Shown here piece after piece: positions 14,401 through 26,400 of a stretch of DNA of 64,000 nt. Each line of letters starts with the position of its first letter. Position 1 is the stretch's first letter. The notes under the pieces are model-generated. The model had not been told where the DNA came from, did not search any database, and saw nothing but the letters and a program-made list of their open reading frames with translations. Source of the stretch: Diphasiastrum complanatum (taxonomy: Eukaryota; Streptophyta; Lycopodiopsida; Lycopodiales; Lycopodiaceae); assembly GCA_029204225.1 (NCBI GenBank), contig CM055107.1, forward strand, positions 51,167,227-51,231,226, read 5' to 3'. Position numbers and translations under genes: made by a program.

Positions 14401-17400
14401 TTCTTGCGTAAGTTAAGACCATCTTGCCTATCGGCCTCTGAGATCGGGATGTTTGCAGAAATACCTCAAGGTATCATGATCAGTGTACACATAAAACTCG
14501 GATTCGTACAAATAATACCTCCATACCTTTAACACATGGATTATAGCAAACACTCTTTCTCATGAATTGGGTAATTCTGTTGTGCCAAGGTGAGCTTCTT
14601 GCTCTCAAAGGCTACAAGCCTTCCTGCATCAGCACTGCCCGCACAGCAATGTCACTCACATCCGTATCAAGGGTATAAGGTTTTAGAGGGTCAACAATGT
14701 CTAGAGTTACGCACTCAACAATAGCTTGCTTTAATTGATCAAAGCTTGCTTGCTACAGTTAAGTCCACTCACCAAACTTGTTCTTTTGAGTTAGATCTGT
14801 CAAAGGTGCTGCGATACGAGAGTAATTCTTAACATATTTTCTATAAAACACGGCCAATCCTAGAAAAGACTTCAGTGTTGTCAAATCAGCCACGCAACGA
14901 TCACAGCAACCTTTTTAGGATCCGATCTTACTCTATCAGTAGTCAGAATATGACCTAGATACTCAATTTCCTTTTTAAAAAGTTCGCTCTTTTTTTCATT
15001 AGCAAACAATTTGTTTTCCCTCAAGGTAGACAACACAGTCCTAAGGTGGGTCACATGCTTGGCCTCACTTGCACTGTAAGTCAAAATATCATCAATAAAA
15101 TTTACAACAAACTTACCCATATACGGTCTGAGTACATCCTGCTAAGCATGAGAATCTGGATACGAGTAAGATCCCTCCAAGTATCATGTGATAAATCTAT
15201 CAGCAGAGTATAAAACAACCGGGGAGACAGTGGTAGAAAATAGCAAGCATCTGGTAGCAGGGTCCTGTACATAATATGTGGAACAGAATCTCTCCATATG
15301 AACAAGAGAAGTATGCCCCTTACGGAGTCTGGTGAGGGTTGCCAGTCGAAATGTGAGTAGTGGACCAGAGAAAAGTACTCCCAAGTAAGTGTAAGAGGTC
15401 ACAATCTCAATCGACAACCCATCATAATAGAAGGTCACATCTCTCATATGCTGTCTATTGGTGTTGAACACCATAATCTTGGTCTTCTTAGTATTAACCG
15501 TCAATCCCCAAAGCTGACAAAAGCGATGTAAAGCAGAAAGGTGTCTTTGTAAGCCAGCTGCAGAGGATGAGAGAAGAACCACATCATCAGCGTATAGGAG
15601 AATGAGGATAATAATATCTGCTAAGGGACAACCCTCTCCACCTTCCTCTCGAATAATCCGCTCGAGGTCATCAATATATAGTGCAAAGAGAGTAGGTGAT
15701 AAGGGGCAGCCCTGCTTCACTCCAATGGTAGAATGTATCAACGGGGACCAACCACTACCGTCCCTGAAACGCGCCCAAACTCGCTCATATAAATTAAGCG
15801 AGCCATAACATGAGACAGCACTGGAGCTTGCCGGCGTTGTCTGTGAACATGCGCATGTGTAGTTGTAGCGGGCATGCTCGGATGGTCCTCCTACTCGCTT
15901 GCCAATGTGTCAGGGTACTGCCAAGTGGCAAGTGTCGATTGTGCATGGGTTCACCGTGTGTCGACGTTAGGAAAGGGTCAGGGTTAAGTGGGTGCTTGAG
16001 GATTGTGTATAAGTGAGCCTAGAGAGAGGCATTCCTGATCATAATCTATGTAGCAAGTGGCTGGGAGGAGACTTAGCAGCAGTGCTCTTATGTGTTTATG
16101 TGGATAGTTTGCCATGTACTTTAAAGAGAAATCAATAAAGTGGATATTTTGGAGCCTACTTTGGTGTGCTTTGAGTTGTATTCAGATAGCTTTGTGAATT
16201 TGGTATCAGAGCAGTTCCTTTCCAGGATTATGTGGGGATTATCACTTTCGTTTGCAGTTAGGGTTTATTGGATGCTAGGTGGGTCAGCGCCCTCCTACAA
16301 GAATTTTTCTGAGCATTTTGAGAGCCCTAAAGCTTACAAATTGCAGCCCTATGGTGGATTGCTGGTCCTTGGGCAGCCTTTGAGCATCTACTGTTGTTTA
16401 GCCTGTTTTTTCTCTTTGCTTTTGTAAAAATCAGCCTTCCTTAGTTTTGTAAAAGTGTTTGTAACTTTTTCAATTCTCAGTATTTTTCGAATCTGACGGT
16501 TGCTATAGTCTTCTGGTGGTAGGTCGCTGGTGGTGTAGTGCCTATCAAATTCCTATTCTATTATTTCCTCTTGTTTTCAAAAATTGTCAGTTTCAAACCC
16601 TTGTTTGCTATTTTTTCAAGAAAAAGAGTTTGTGGGTTGCCAGATTTCGGCTGTAAAGGATCTATTCTATCCAGTTCTTTTAGAGTTCAGGGTAGTCCCT
16701 CTGTGTAGCTTGTTTGGGGTGAGAAAAGCCTATTTGTGCTTTGTGCTTTAGTTGCTGGTTTATTGCATCCAAGTTGCTCCGTGATTCCTGGCTAGTTTTG
16801 ATATGGCATCTTCTAGTGATACTTCACATGATTCTCAGAGGATCGATGCACTTTCTGCCAAAGTTGATGGCATGGAGCATATGCTAAAGCAAATCTTAGA
16901 CCAATTGAAGTCTGGCCATGCACCTCAAAGATTTCGTGCTACAAGGAGTTTGGGTGGTGAGCCTGGTTCAACTGAAAGAGATGCAGATCTTGGCAAGAAG
17001 CGCAAGCAGGTGCAGTAGCGGTAAGAACCAAAGATGCGGTGGAAAACTGGCTACAGAAATGGGAAAAGGCCTTTGGAATGTGTGGAATTACCGATGAGTC
17101 AGAAATGATTACTGAAGCTACCTATCGGTTACAGGAATCGGCACAACGATGGTGGAGAAAGGTTGAAACAGATGGCCTTGTACCGGCTTCCTCGGAGGCA
17201 TGTCGACAAATGTTTGTGCAAAATTGGGTGCCTCTAGATGAAAAGAATCGAGCCATGCAACAGTGGACATGCCTCAAGCAAGGCAATTGGTCGATTCAAG
17301 AATATGTTGATCAGTATAAAGAGGTGTTGCTGAGAATTCCTGAGGATGTGCCTATGTATTTACAGGTGTTCTATTTCATCGAAGGACTCAGGGAGAGTTT

Positions 17401-20400
17401 GCAGCCTTTTGTGCGAAAGGAGCAAACACACACTGTTCAGAATGCCATTCAGATGGCTCTTTATTATGAAGATGGGAAGAAGTCCCATGAACCTACTGTT
17501 GGGAACCTCGAGTGGTCAAGGCCAAGGGGGCCAAATGCCTTAGTGTAAGAGCAAATACAAGAAGTTTAAAGGCCAATGGCAAGGTCAAGGACAAGGGCAA
17601 GCTCCAGGTGGCCAAAAGGGTTGGTGCTCCAAAAGGCAAAGGGTTGTATGGGCGGCCTCATGCCCAAGGGGGTCAACGCTCTATGTTGTCGCCATAAGAC
17701 CAAGAGAGAGCAAAAAGAGAGAATTTATGCTTTGGATGCTTAGGACAACATCGGTGGAAGGAATGTCCACGAAACCAGATGACAACCACTTACAGCCTTA
17801 AAGTAGAGCATTAGCAACAACCAATGGAAATAGAAGAATGTTAGAGCCTAGTTACGGCTCTATCATGATCTCGGCACGACCGGTTACCAAAAGGCCTGAG
17901 GCCTAGTATTGGCAAGGGTCGGCGACCGGCGGGACCGGTGCGTCACGAGCAGTGATCCGGTGTGGCCGCCTGACAAGCTGTCAAAGATGCGGTGTGTCTT
18001 GACCGTCAGGACCCTAGCCGTCAGTGACGAGTTGCTAGCCGGCAAGTAGTCGGAGTGACCAAGAGGGTCACAGGTCTTTGGTGAGGCACGAGGGTGGTAC
18101 CCTAGGATTCACTCAGCATTCACAGGTCACAGGGGCCAGGCATGCCAAGTGGACTGATCACCCACAGGTGGTTGCCATGTGCCAGTTGACGGGAATAGCA
18201 GGTAGGACTCAAGGAGGGGGTGCCTATCGTTGGGAGGTTGATTCTACACACCGGCCTTCTTCGATTCACGAGCTTGGAGAGACTTGTTTCTGACAATTGG
18301 TATCAGAGCCTCATTCTAGAGAGAGAAACGTTCGTTCTAGAGAGAGAAAGTGTGGAAATCTTCAAATTTTGCTTGTTTTGAAGGATCTGGGGGGGAGAAA
18401 AAAACGTGGAGACAGATTTCAGAGGTTTTGTGGACCTCCAGCGCTGCTGCTCCAGCCTATTGGGATCGTACAAGATTCGCCCTCCTGCGGCCTTACTTCA
18501 GTGCTGGTGAAAGAGGGAAAAAGTGTACAAATTGGTGGTGAATTGGAGCGCCCAGTTCTTATTGTTCTAGCACTGATCTAGTGCCCTCTTTCAAGTGGTT
18601 TGGGGTGCTTTCCTACGTACAAATCAGAGGAGAATTGGGGTGGCCAGTTGCTAATTTTCCAGCGCAGATTTAGCGCCCTCTTTCAAGTGTTTGGGGCGTT
18701 TTTCTATACCTCTTTCCATCGTTGTTTAGACAGCTGTCCAGCACTGTTCTGAGGCTGTTCTGAGGTGGAATTTTGGCACTAATGGGTGAAAATCAATGGC
18801 CCAATCAGCGCTCATCTGCTGCAGCCCTGCACGTCTCTGAAGGAGGGGGCAACCCCGACTTTTTTCTCTGTGGTTTTGGGGGAATTCTGAAGGCAGAATC
18901 AGTGCTCACCTATTGCTAGCCCAGCGCACTTCTGAGGGGATCCCTTTGCTTGGATTTCAGGGAGAGCTCACTCCCTTCTTTTCTTTTTGTGTATTGTTGT
19001 CTTGCTGTTTGAAGAGTTTTGGTCAGATCTGCCTTTTCTCAATGTTTTACAATAAGTGTAATTTCTAGCTTGATTTTGTGTCGTCTTTGTTTTTTGTTTC
19101 ATAATAAAAGATGATAGAGTAGATATTCCGCTTAGCCCTCCTGTTGCTCTCCCATCACCACCACCCAGCCTTGTGCTTAGTCCTGACCGTAATCCGCCTA
19201 CAGTGGCTGCTCGTTCGCCTGCTGGTACTTCCCTTTATATGCAAGCTCGCATGGATAGTGTGGAGAAGACCGTCGCAGAGATGCGAGCGATGATCGTAGT
19301 TGGTGGTTATGCGTCTTCCTTGCAGTATGCTCCGCCTTATCCGTCTTCTGTTGTTTGTCCTGTGTTACCTCCACCCTAACCAGAAGACAAAGATATTAAG
19401 CCTACCCGTTTCGCAAAAAACGCCCCCCAACACAATATTGATATCATAGATCAATGGTTGCATGAGTGGGAGAAATATTTCGATTTGAAGCGGTCCCCAA
19501 CTGATGAGGGTTGGCGGGTCCGCAAAGCTGCTTACCATTTCATTGATTTTGCTGACAGGAGCTAATCAGGCTCCATCCACCTGGCTTGAGTTTAAGCGAG
19601 CTTTTAGAGCTCAATTTATTCCTCCGCATGAGCATGTGTGTGCGACGGATGCTTGGCTTTTGCATCGTCAGAGGCAGTACATGGTGCAAGAATATGCCGA
19701 TAAGTATCATGAGACGCTTATCAAGATTCCGGAAGAGATCCTGAGTGGCTAGTAGTCCACAAGTTCATATTTGGCCTTCGTGAAGAGTTGAGGCCTTCAG
19801 TGCTTAATGAAGGGTGCAAGACCTTAGAAGAGGCAGTTGCTACAGCTCTCAACTTTGAAGGTAATGTGCACACCAAGGCTGAATCTGGAGCGCCAAGTTG
19901 GCCTTAGAAGAAGGGTTCGTGAAATTCTGGCCAAGCTGATCAGAAAGGCTTTTCGCAGAAGGATCCTATCCAGATGCAACAGACTTTGAAGCGCAAGGCG
20001 GGATCTCCTATGGCTCGTCGTGCTTACGACAAGCCTCCCCTTAGTCCTGAGCAAAAGGAAAAGGCCAAGAAAGACGGATTATGCTTTTTCTGTCTTGGCA
20101 AGCATCTTTTCAAAGATTGTCCTCGACGTACGAACAACAAGCTCCATGTTATGCACCGTCAAGATGAGGGCAAGGATGAGGAAATTGACTTGTTGGTAAG
20201 TGATGATGAGGACACTCGTCGTGTCATGACTATTTCAATGCGGAAGCTTGTTCCAGAGGCACCAGATTGTTATTTGTCCACCAAGGCGCATGAAGCTTAT
20301 CAGTTTCCAGATAGTGAACTGATACACATGAGGGGGAAGCTGGAAGATCATGACGTGCTCATCTTGTTCCTCGCATAATATTATCGATTCTCGCGTGGTG

Positions 20401-23400
20401 AGGAAGTTTCGCTTATCTACTGTTCCATCTGACTACCGGTATACTGTTGAGAACAAAGGTTTGGGATGAAAGAATCTCTCGGGCATCTTTGTCTATTCAG
20501 ACGTATACCGAGAAGTTAGATTTTGAAATTACTAAAAGTTACGAATGAAGCCACAATTGATCTAGAGCTAAGCTATGAAAGCATCACATAAGCAAGACTT
20601 AACCCTAGCTAAGCGAGATCCATGGAGTAAAGTGAAAAAAGATATAACCTGATTACCAATAGCGAGGGAACCATCAAACGTGGACCCGTGAAGAACCCCA
20701 TAGAAATCAGCAGGAACATCGACCATAACGGACTCAAGAGATGCAGATATAGAGACCAATGGAGAAGATAACGCACCAACCACCGAACCAGGAGGGCTAT
20801 TTGAGGTATGCGCAAAAGCAACAGTAGAAATACCACCAAGGTATACGGCCTCAATATCAAAGAAACCAGGAATAACCACTGAATACGATATCTGTGAATC
20901 AAGACATATAAGCGCAAGGCACGCAGCAACATCCTGTAAATCCGGAGCAGCATCAACCTGAGGAAGAGGACCCACGGATGGTGAAAGTGAAGCAGCAACT
21001 AATGTACTGTGAATGGAAAGAAGAGCTGCATCGTGAGCCTTTGGCAGGCTACGCATAAACTGCTTCCCAGTAACCAATTGATAGTCACCCTGGGAATCTA
21101 TAGCATGCGCTCAGGATCATGAGTAGCATCAAAGTACTCAACAACAATATCAAAGCATGCAACAGAGGCAATAGTAGCAAGGCATACTATATCAGTATCA
21201 AAGCATGGAACAATATCATAGCATGCAACAACATTGGTAGCACCATCAAAGCATGCAACGACATCATCAATAGTATCATAGCATGCTATATCAGTATCAA
21301 GGACCATATCAGCCGCAACCTGTATATGTGAATCAGCATCATTAAAAACCTGTATATGTGACTTTGACTCACTATGAGATACAATGACGAGCTCAGGTAG
21401 ATCAATAACTATCTCAAATAAATCAGGCAACTCGCTCACACTGTGTGATATAGAATCATCCTCATGTGTATTGCTAGCAATGTGTGAATCAACCTCATGT
21501 GAATTGCTAGAAATGTGTGACTCTATCTCTATTTGTCCTGCACAAGAAAATGGAACCTCGCATATGGAAGAATGCTCACGAGAGGAATCAGAAGGAGTAG
21601 AACTCTCAAGACCTATAATACCACTCGTAAGAGCGACAGGAAGAACAATTACAGAATCGAAAAATATAAGAAGGCGAAGTACTGGTAGAAAGTCATGCCC
21701 CTCAGAGATAGGCGGATGAGAATGGACATAGTCAAACCACTTCGACCTAGCAGAACCCTTTAAGAGAAGAATTGCATCAAGAATCTTATTAGGACCTGGA
21801 CAAGCTGGCCGAGAAGTATCAAAGTAATACTGGAGACGTGTGAGCCATTTGCCGAACATACGTTCAGACGGTATATCACTATTAAAAACAAAAAGATAAT
21901 CTAAAGGGGATAGAGACCGAAAATCAGTAGTCATGATAAAAAATAAAATTAAAAGTACCGGAAAAGAATACGTAACCCAATGATCCAAATAATTTGGGTG
22001 GTTTTTATTTTTATTTTTTATAATGGAGCGTAGAAAACGAAGAAAAAGTGAGAAACGAAATCGACGATGAAAATAAATTATGGAATTGAAACGCAAATGG
22101 AACGGAAACTAATAGCAAAATAACGAAAGACAACATGAAAAATGCGATGAACAACACAAACTACAAAATGGAATGGAAATAACAAAACAACAGCCAAAGG
22201 CAGAAAGTTAAGCCAGGCAAGATGCTAATCAAGTGGACGAACTGAAGGAGAGGACATAAGTCGTCACAACAGGTACGCCAATGAAAAGACGTAACAAATA
22301 GTGTAGGTAGTACCTCGCAACTACAAACGAGAGCGTGCTGAAAATGGTAGTAAAATGAAGAGATACCAAGCAACCACCAAATAAAGATAAAAAATGTTTT
22401 TGGGACGCGTTGTAGCTGGAAATTATGCGAAATGAACTGCGTATAGGCTGTAGAAAGCTGCTGGGAATGTGCATGGACAGCCACCGATCAAATCTGTCAA
22501 GGAACTACGTTGGAGCTGGAAATTTTGCCAAGTATTGGGGCCAAATGGGGCGCTGGACAGCCACCAAGTAATGCTACAAGAGATGCTGGAAAAAAATGCT
22601 TCACGTAGGCTGAAAAAACAGCAAGTATGAGGGTGGAGATGGGTGTTGTACAGCTTGCAATCAAATGTGGATTTGGGGTAGCAAATGGAGGCGGAACGAA
22701 GTAAAAATTGGAAGGGTATGGGCGCTGGACAGCCTGCAAACAAGGTGTGAACATGGCTGCAAACGGAGACAAAAACGGACAAAAGTGACAGGTATGAAGG
22801 GGCTGGACAGCCTACAAACAAAAGTGAAGAAATGGAGAGGGCTGAAAATGGAAGGAGAAACGGACGAAAGAGATGAGGGAATTGGGCACTGGACAGCCTG
22901 CAAACAAGCTGGACTTGGGCACCGGACTTAATCTGCCAAAAAATAAATAAAAATTCTGGCCGCCAAATTTAGCGGAAGTACTTCCACTAACAGTTCGCTA
23001 AAGCTCCGCCAAGGAAAATGCTCTTATGGGTGTTGGTCCTCCTCCAAACTGTGCTGAATGTTGCTGAAGCAAAGAGATGAAAGCCCTCAACAAAGAGAGA
23101 AAAAAAAAATCAGCAAGGAAAATGGGCGCCCAATCAAAAAATCGGATCTGAAATTCAGCAATCAGGAAAGTGCTCTGATACCAAGTTACGAATGAAGCCA
23201 CAATTGATCTAGAGCTAAGCTATGAAAGCATCACATAAGCAAGACTTAACCCTAGAAAGAAGGACAGAGAGAGATTAAGGAGACTAAAGAGAGAGATCAA
23301 TATCATCAGCTGAATAACAAATGACACAGATTCCCTACTTATAGCCTAAAGGAAGCCCTTAAAAGAAAGCTTCCAGTGGCAAGGGCCCAACTAGGAGGGA

Positions 23401-26400
23401 TAATAAGGCCCCCACTCTCCAGTAATATGTCCAACTGTCCAAATAATGAATAATAAGGCCCAAGGCCAACCATAAAGTCTAAGTGTCAATAATGAATAAA
23501 AAAGGGCCCAAGGCCTGCTTATGCATAAACTAAAGTAAATGTAAATGGACGTGGCGAATGTAATGAGCCGAGTCCATAACTCTAAACTAGCTAAGTTTGA
23601 TATTGTACTTAGTAAGCGGTGGCATGCAAGTAAGCAGCCCGCTATAGATTTTAAGTCACATGTGTATAAGTTTGGGCATGAGGGTATGTCTCATGTCTTA
23701 AAGGGGGAGAGACCATCTGTAGAGGGTCCTCTTGTTACCTGTATGCAAATAAAGAGAATGGAGATTCAGTATTTGTGGTTGTGTTATGTGAATGTTGATT
23801 CCAGTTTTGATTCTTATGTTGATAATAATCAGATAAGCACACTCACTAATAAACCACAAGAAGCTTCATTTACTTTTGCATCCCCTAGTGCACATGTAGT
23901 TTCATTACAGCCTAGATGTGACCCAGCAAGTGAGTTCGAGAAGTCCATTCGCACTCAGTTTAAACACGTGCTAAATAGTAATATGCCAAAGGGATTGCCA
24001 CCTAGTCGGAACGTTGATCATCGTATTGAGGTCGTCAAGTCCGATATGTAGGCCTCCTTATAGAATAAGCCTAAAAGAGGAAGAGGAAGTCAGAAAGATG
24101 TTGGCTGGGGTACATCCGTCCTAGATATTCACCTTTCGCCTCTCCTATTTTACTTGTCAAGAAAAAGGATGGTAGTTTCCAGATGTGTATAGATTACAAA
24201 GGATTGAATAAGATCACAGTAAAGCACAGGTATCCGATGCCCAGGACTGATGATCTACTGGATGCGTTGCAAGGTGCAACCATTTTCAGTAAGATAGATC
24301 TCAAAAGTGGATACCATCAAATACGGATTCGAGATGAAGACGTCCAGAAGACGGCCTTCCGAACCCATTTTGGTCATTATGATGCCATTTGGGTTAACCA
24401 ATGCACCAGCCACGTTCATGATGCTCATGAACGTTTCATGCCAGACGTGAAGAATCTTCGTCGTCAGATACTTCATGAATGCCATGATAGTCCCTACGAA
24501 GGGCACCCTGGTATATATAAGACTAGTGAGCTTTTAAGAAGGCATTATTTCTGGCCACGATTGCAGCGAGGTGTAAGAGAGTACGTCCAGCGTTGCACGA
24601 CTTGTCAAGTGAACAAGGCCGAGAGAGTAAGTTCTCCGGGCTTGCTACATCCACTTGAGATACCTACAAGAAGGTAAGCATCTCTATGGATTTTATTGTT
24701 TGGGCTACCCAAGACCCAGAAGGGATTCAATTCCGTTATGGTAGTGGTAGACAGGTTTTCCAAGATGGCTCATTTCATCGCAACGACCAAGAAGGTCACA
24801 ACTCTGCAAGTTGCTAGGTTGTTTATTGAAAATATTGTCAGGTTACATGGCCTTCCGAAGTCCATTGTTTTTGACAGGGATCCCAAGTTTCCGGGAATTT
24901 TCTGGATTGAGGTGTTCGCCAAGCTGGGAACACAATTGCGGATGAGTAGCTCTGAGCATCCTCAGACGTATGGTCAGACAGAGCGAGTGAACCAGATCTT
25001 GGAAGATATGCATAGGGCATATGTTAGTAGTACGCAAACAGATTGGGTAAAACATTTACCACTATTGGAGTTCGCGTACAATGATAAGAGACATGCGTCC
25101 ACGGGATTGAGTCCATTTGAGCTCAATTATGGTTTCAGCTCACTTAGTCCGGCAATCATAGGAATTCCGCATAGGGTACCTAGTGTTGTAGAGTTTTTGG
25201 CTCAGATGCAGCAGAAGCTAGAGATGGCACGAGATAACTTGTCCAAGGCTGTAGCTAGGGAAAAGAGTTATACCCATGATAATCGTACCTATCGGGAATT
25301 TGAGAATGGAGATTGGGTGTATTTACTAGTCCCTTCGAAGTCGAAGGTCCTACGCACAGGAAAGTGCGCCAAGTTATCTCCTAGGTATTGTGGACCATGG
25401 TTGATTATTAAAACGGTGACCCAAGTAGCTTATAAGCTATAGCTACCTGTGGGATGCAATGTGCATCCAGTATTCCATGTTAGCAAACTGAAGAAATGTT
25501 TGCACGATGGCGATAGCCTGGTGGAAGGTCTAGTGTCTCTAGAGGAGAAAGACACCACAGGTTATGGGCCAGAAAGAGTCCTACATCGAAGGGAGCGACA
25601 CTTGCGTAATCGCCTCCTTCAAGAGTATTGGCAAGGGTCGGTGACCGAGAACATTTGTCCCAAGTTGGGACCGGTGCGTCACGAGCAGTGATCCGGTGTG
25701 GCCGCCTGACAAGCTGTTGAAGATGCGGTGTCTTGACCGTCAGGACCCTAGCTGTCAGTGACGAGTTGCTAGCCGGCAAGTAGTCGGGGGTCACAGGTCT
25801 TTGGCAGGGCACGGGGGTGGTACCCTAGGAGTCACTCAGTATTCACAGGTCATAGGGGCCAGGCATGCCAAGTGGACTGATCACCGACAGGTGGATGCCA
25901 TGTGCCAGTTGATGGGAATAGCAGGTAGAAGGACTCAAGGAGGGGGTGCGAGGTTGATTCTACACACCGGCCTTTTTGGATTCACGAGCTTGGAGAGACT
26001 TGTTTGTGACAAAGAGATCTTGCCAGAAGCTAATCCTGATGTTCCTCGTTTGATGAATGTTTCGGTGGTGCGGAAGGTGGACACGGCTCCTCCAGTGACA
26101 CTATCAAAAGCGCCGCAATATGGGTATTACTTTCCTGACACTTCTTTGATAGTTATGCGTGGACAACTTTGTGGTAGAAGTATTTTAGTTCTATTTGACA
26201 CTGGGTCCTCGCATAATGTCACAAATTCAACTCTTGTTAAGAAGTTAAAAGTGAGCACACAACCGTCCAAGTACCAGTACACAGTCGAGATGGCTGATGG
26301 AAAGGGTACAGAGATTTGGGACACGAGGGTTGTGAGTATGCCTTTAACTATTCAAAGTTATTCCGAGGAGTTGGATTTTGAGATAACTCGTTTGGCGCGC

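Larger units (their letters stand above)
20537..23581 (-). mobile_element. Element G, non-autonomous LTR element inserted in D2
   Basis: 3,045 bp flanked by CTAAA target duplications (20532-20536 and 23582-23586). Removing it restores the D2 protease frame (EITKLAKFD). Read on the minus strand: LTR 23581-23184, PBS directly adjacent, repeat-rich leader, a gag-like frame, then a short end of LTR. The termini are AGTTA..TAACT. There is no protease, RT or integrase; the frame near 21000-21077 ([20 protein letters not shown]) matches the segment between protease and RT of element H, so G is a deletion derivative of the H family. Confidence 0.8.
17839..26011 (+). mobile_element. Gypsy element D2, inserted in D1, carrying G
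   Basis: 5' LTR 17839-18295, PBS, gag, protease start, element G (20537-23581), rest of protease, partial RT, integrase and a 3' LTR to 26011. Target duplication AAGA(A/G) at the two ends. RT passes directly into the integrase zinc region near 24430, so RT palm and RNase H are deleted. Confidence 0.8.

Noticed and set aside
13346-15137. Endogenous plant pararetrovirus
   Set aside because: Integrase motifs and domain order are those of Gypsy; no movement or coat protein motif was seen in this or other pol regions.
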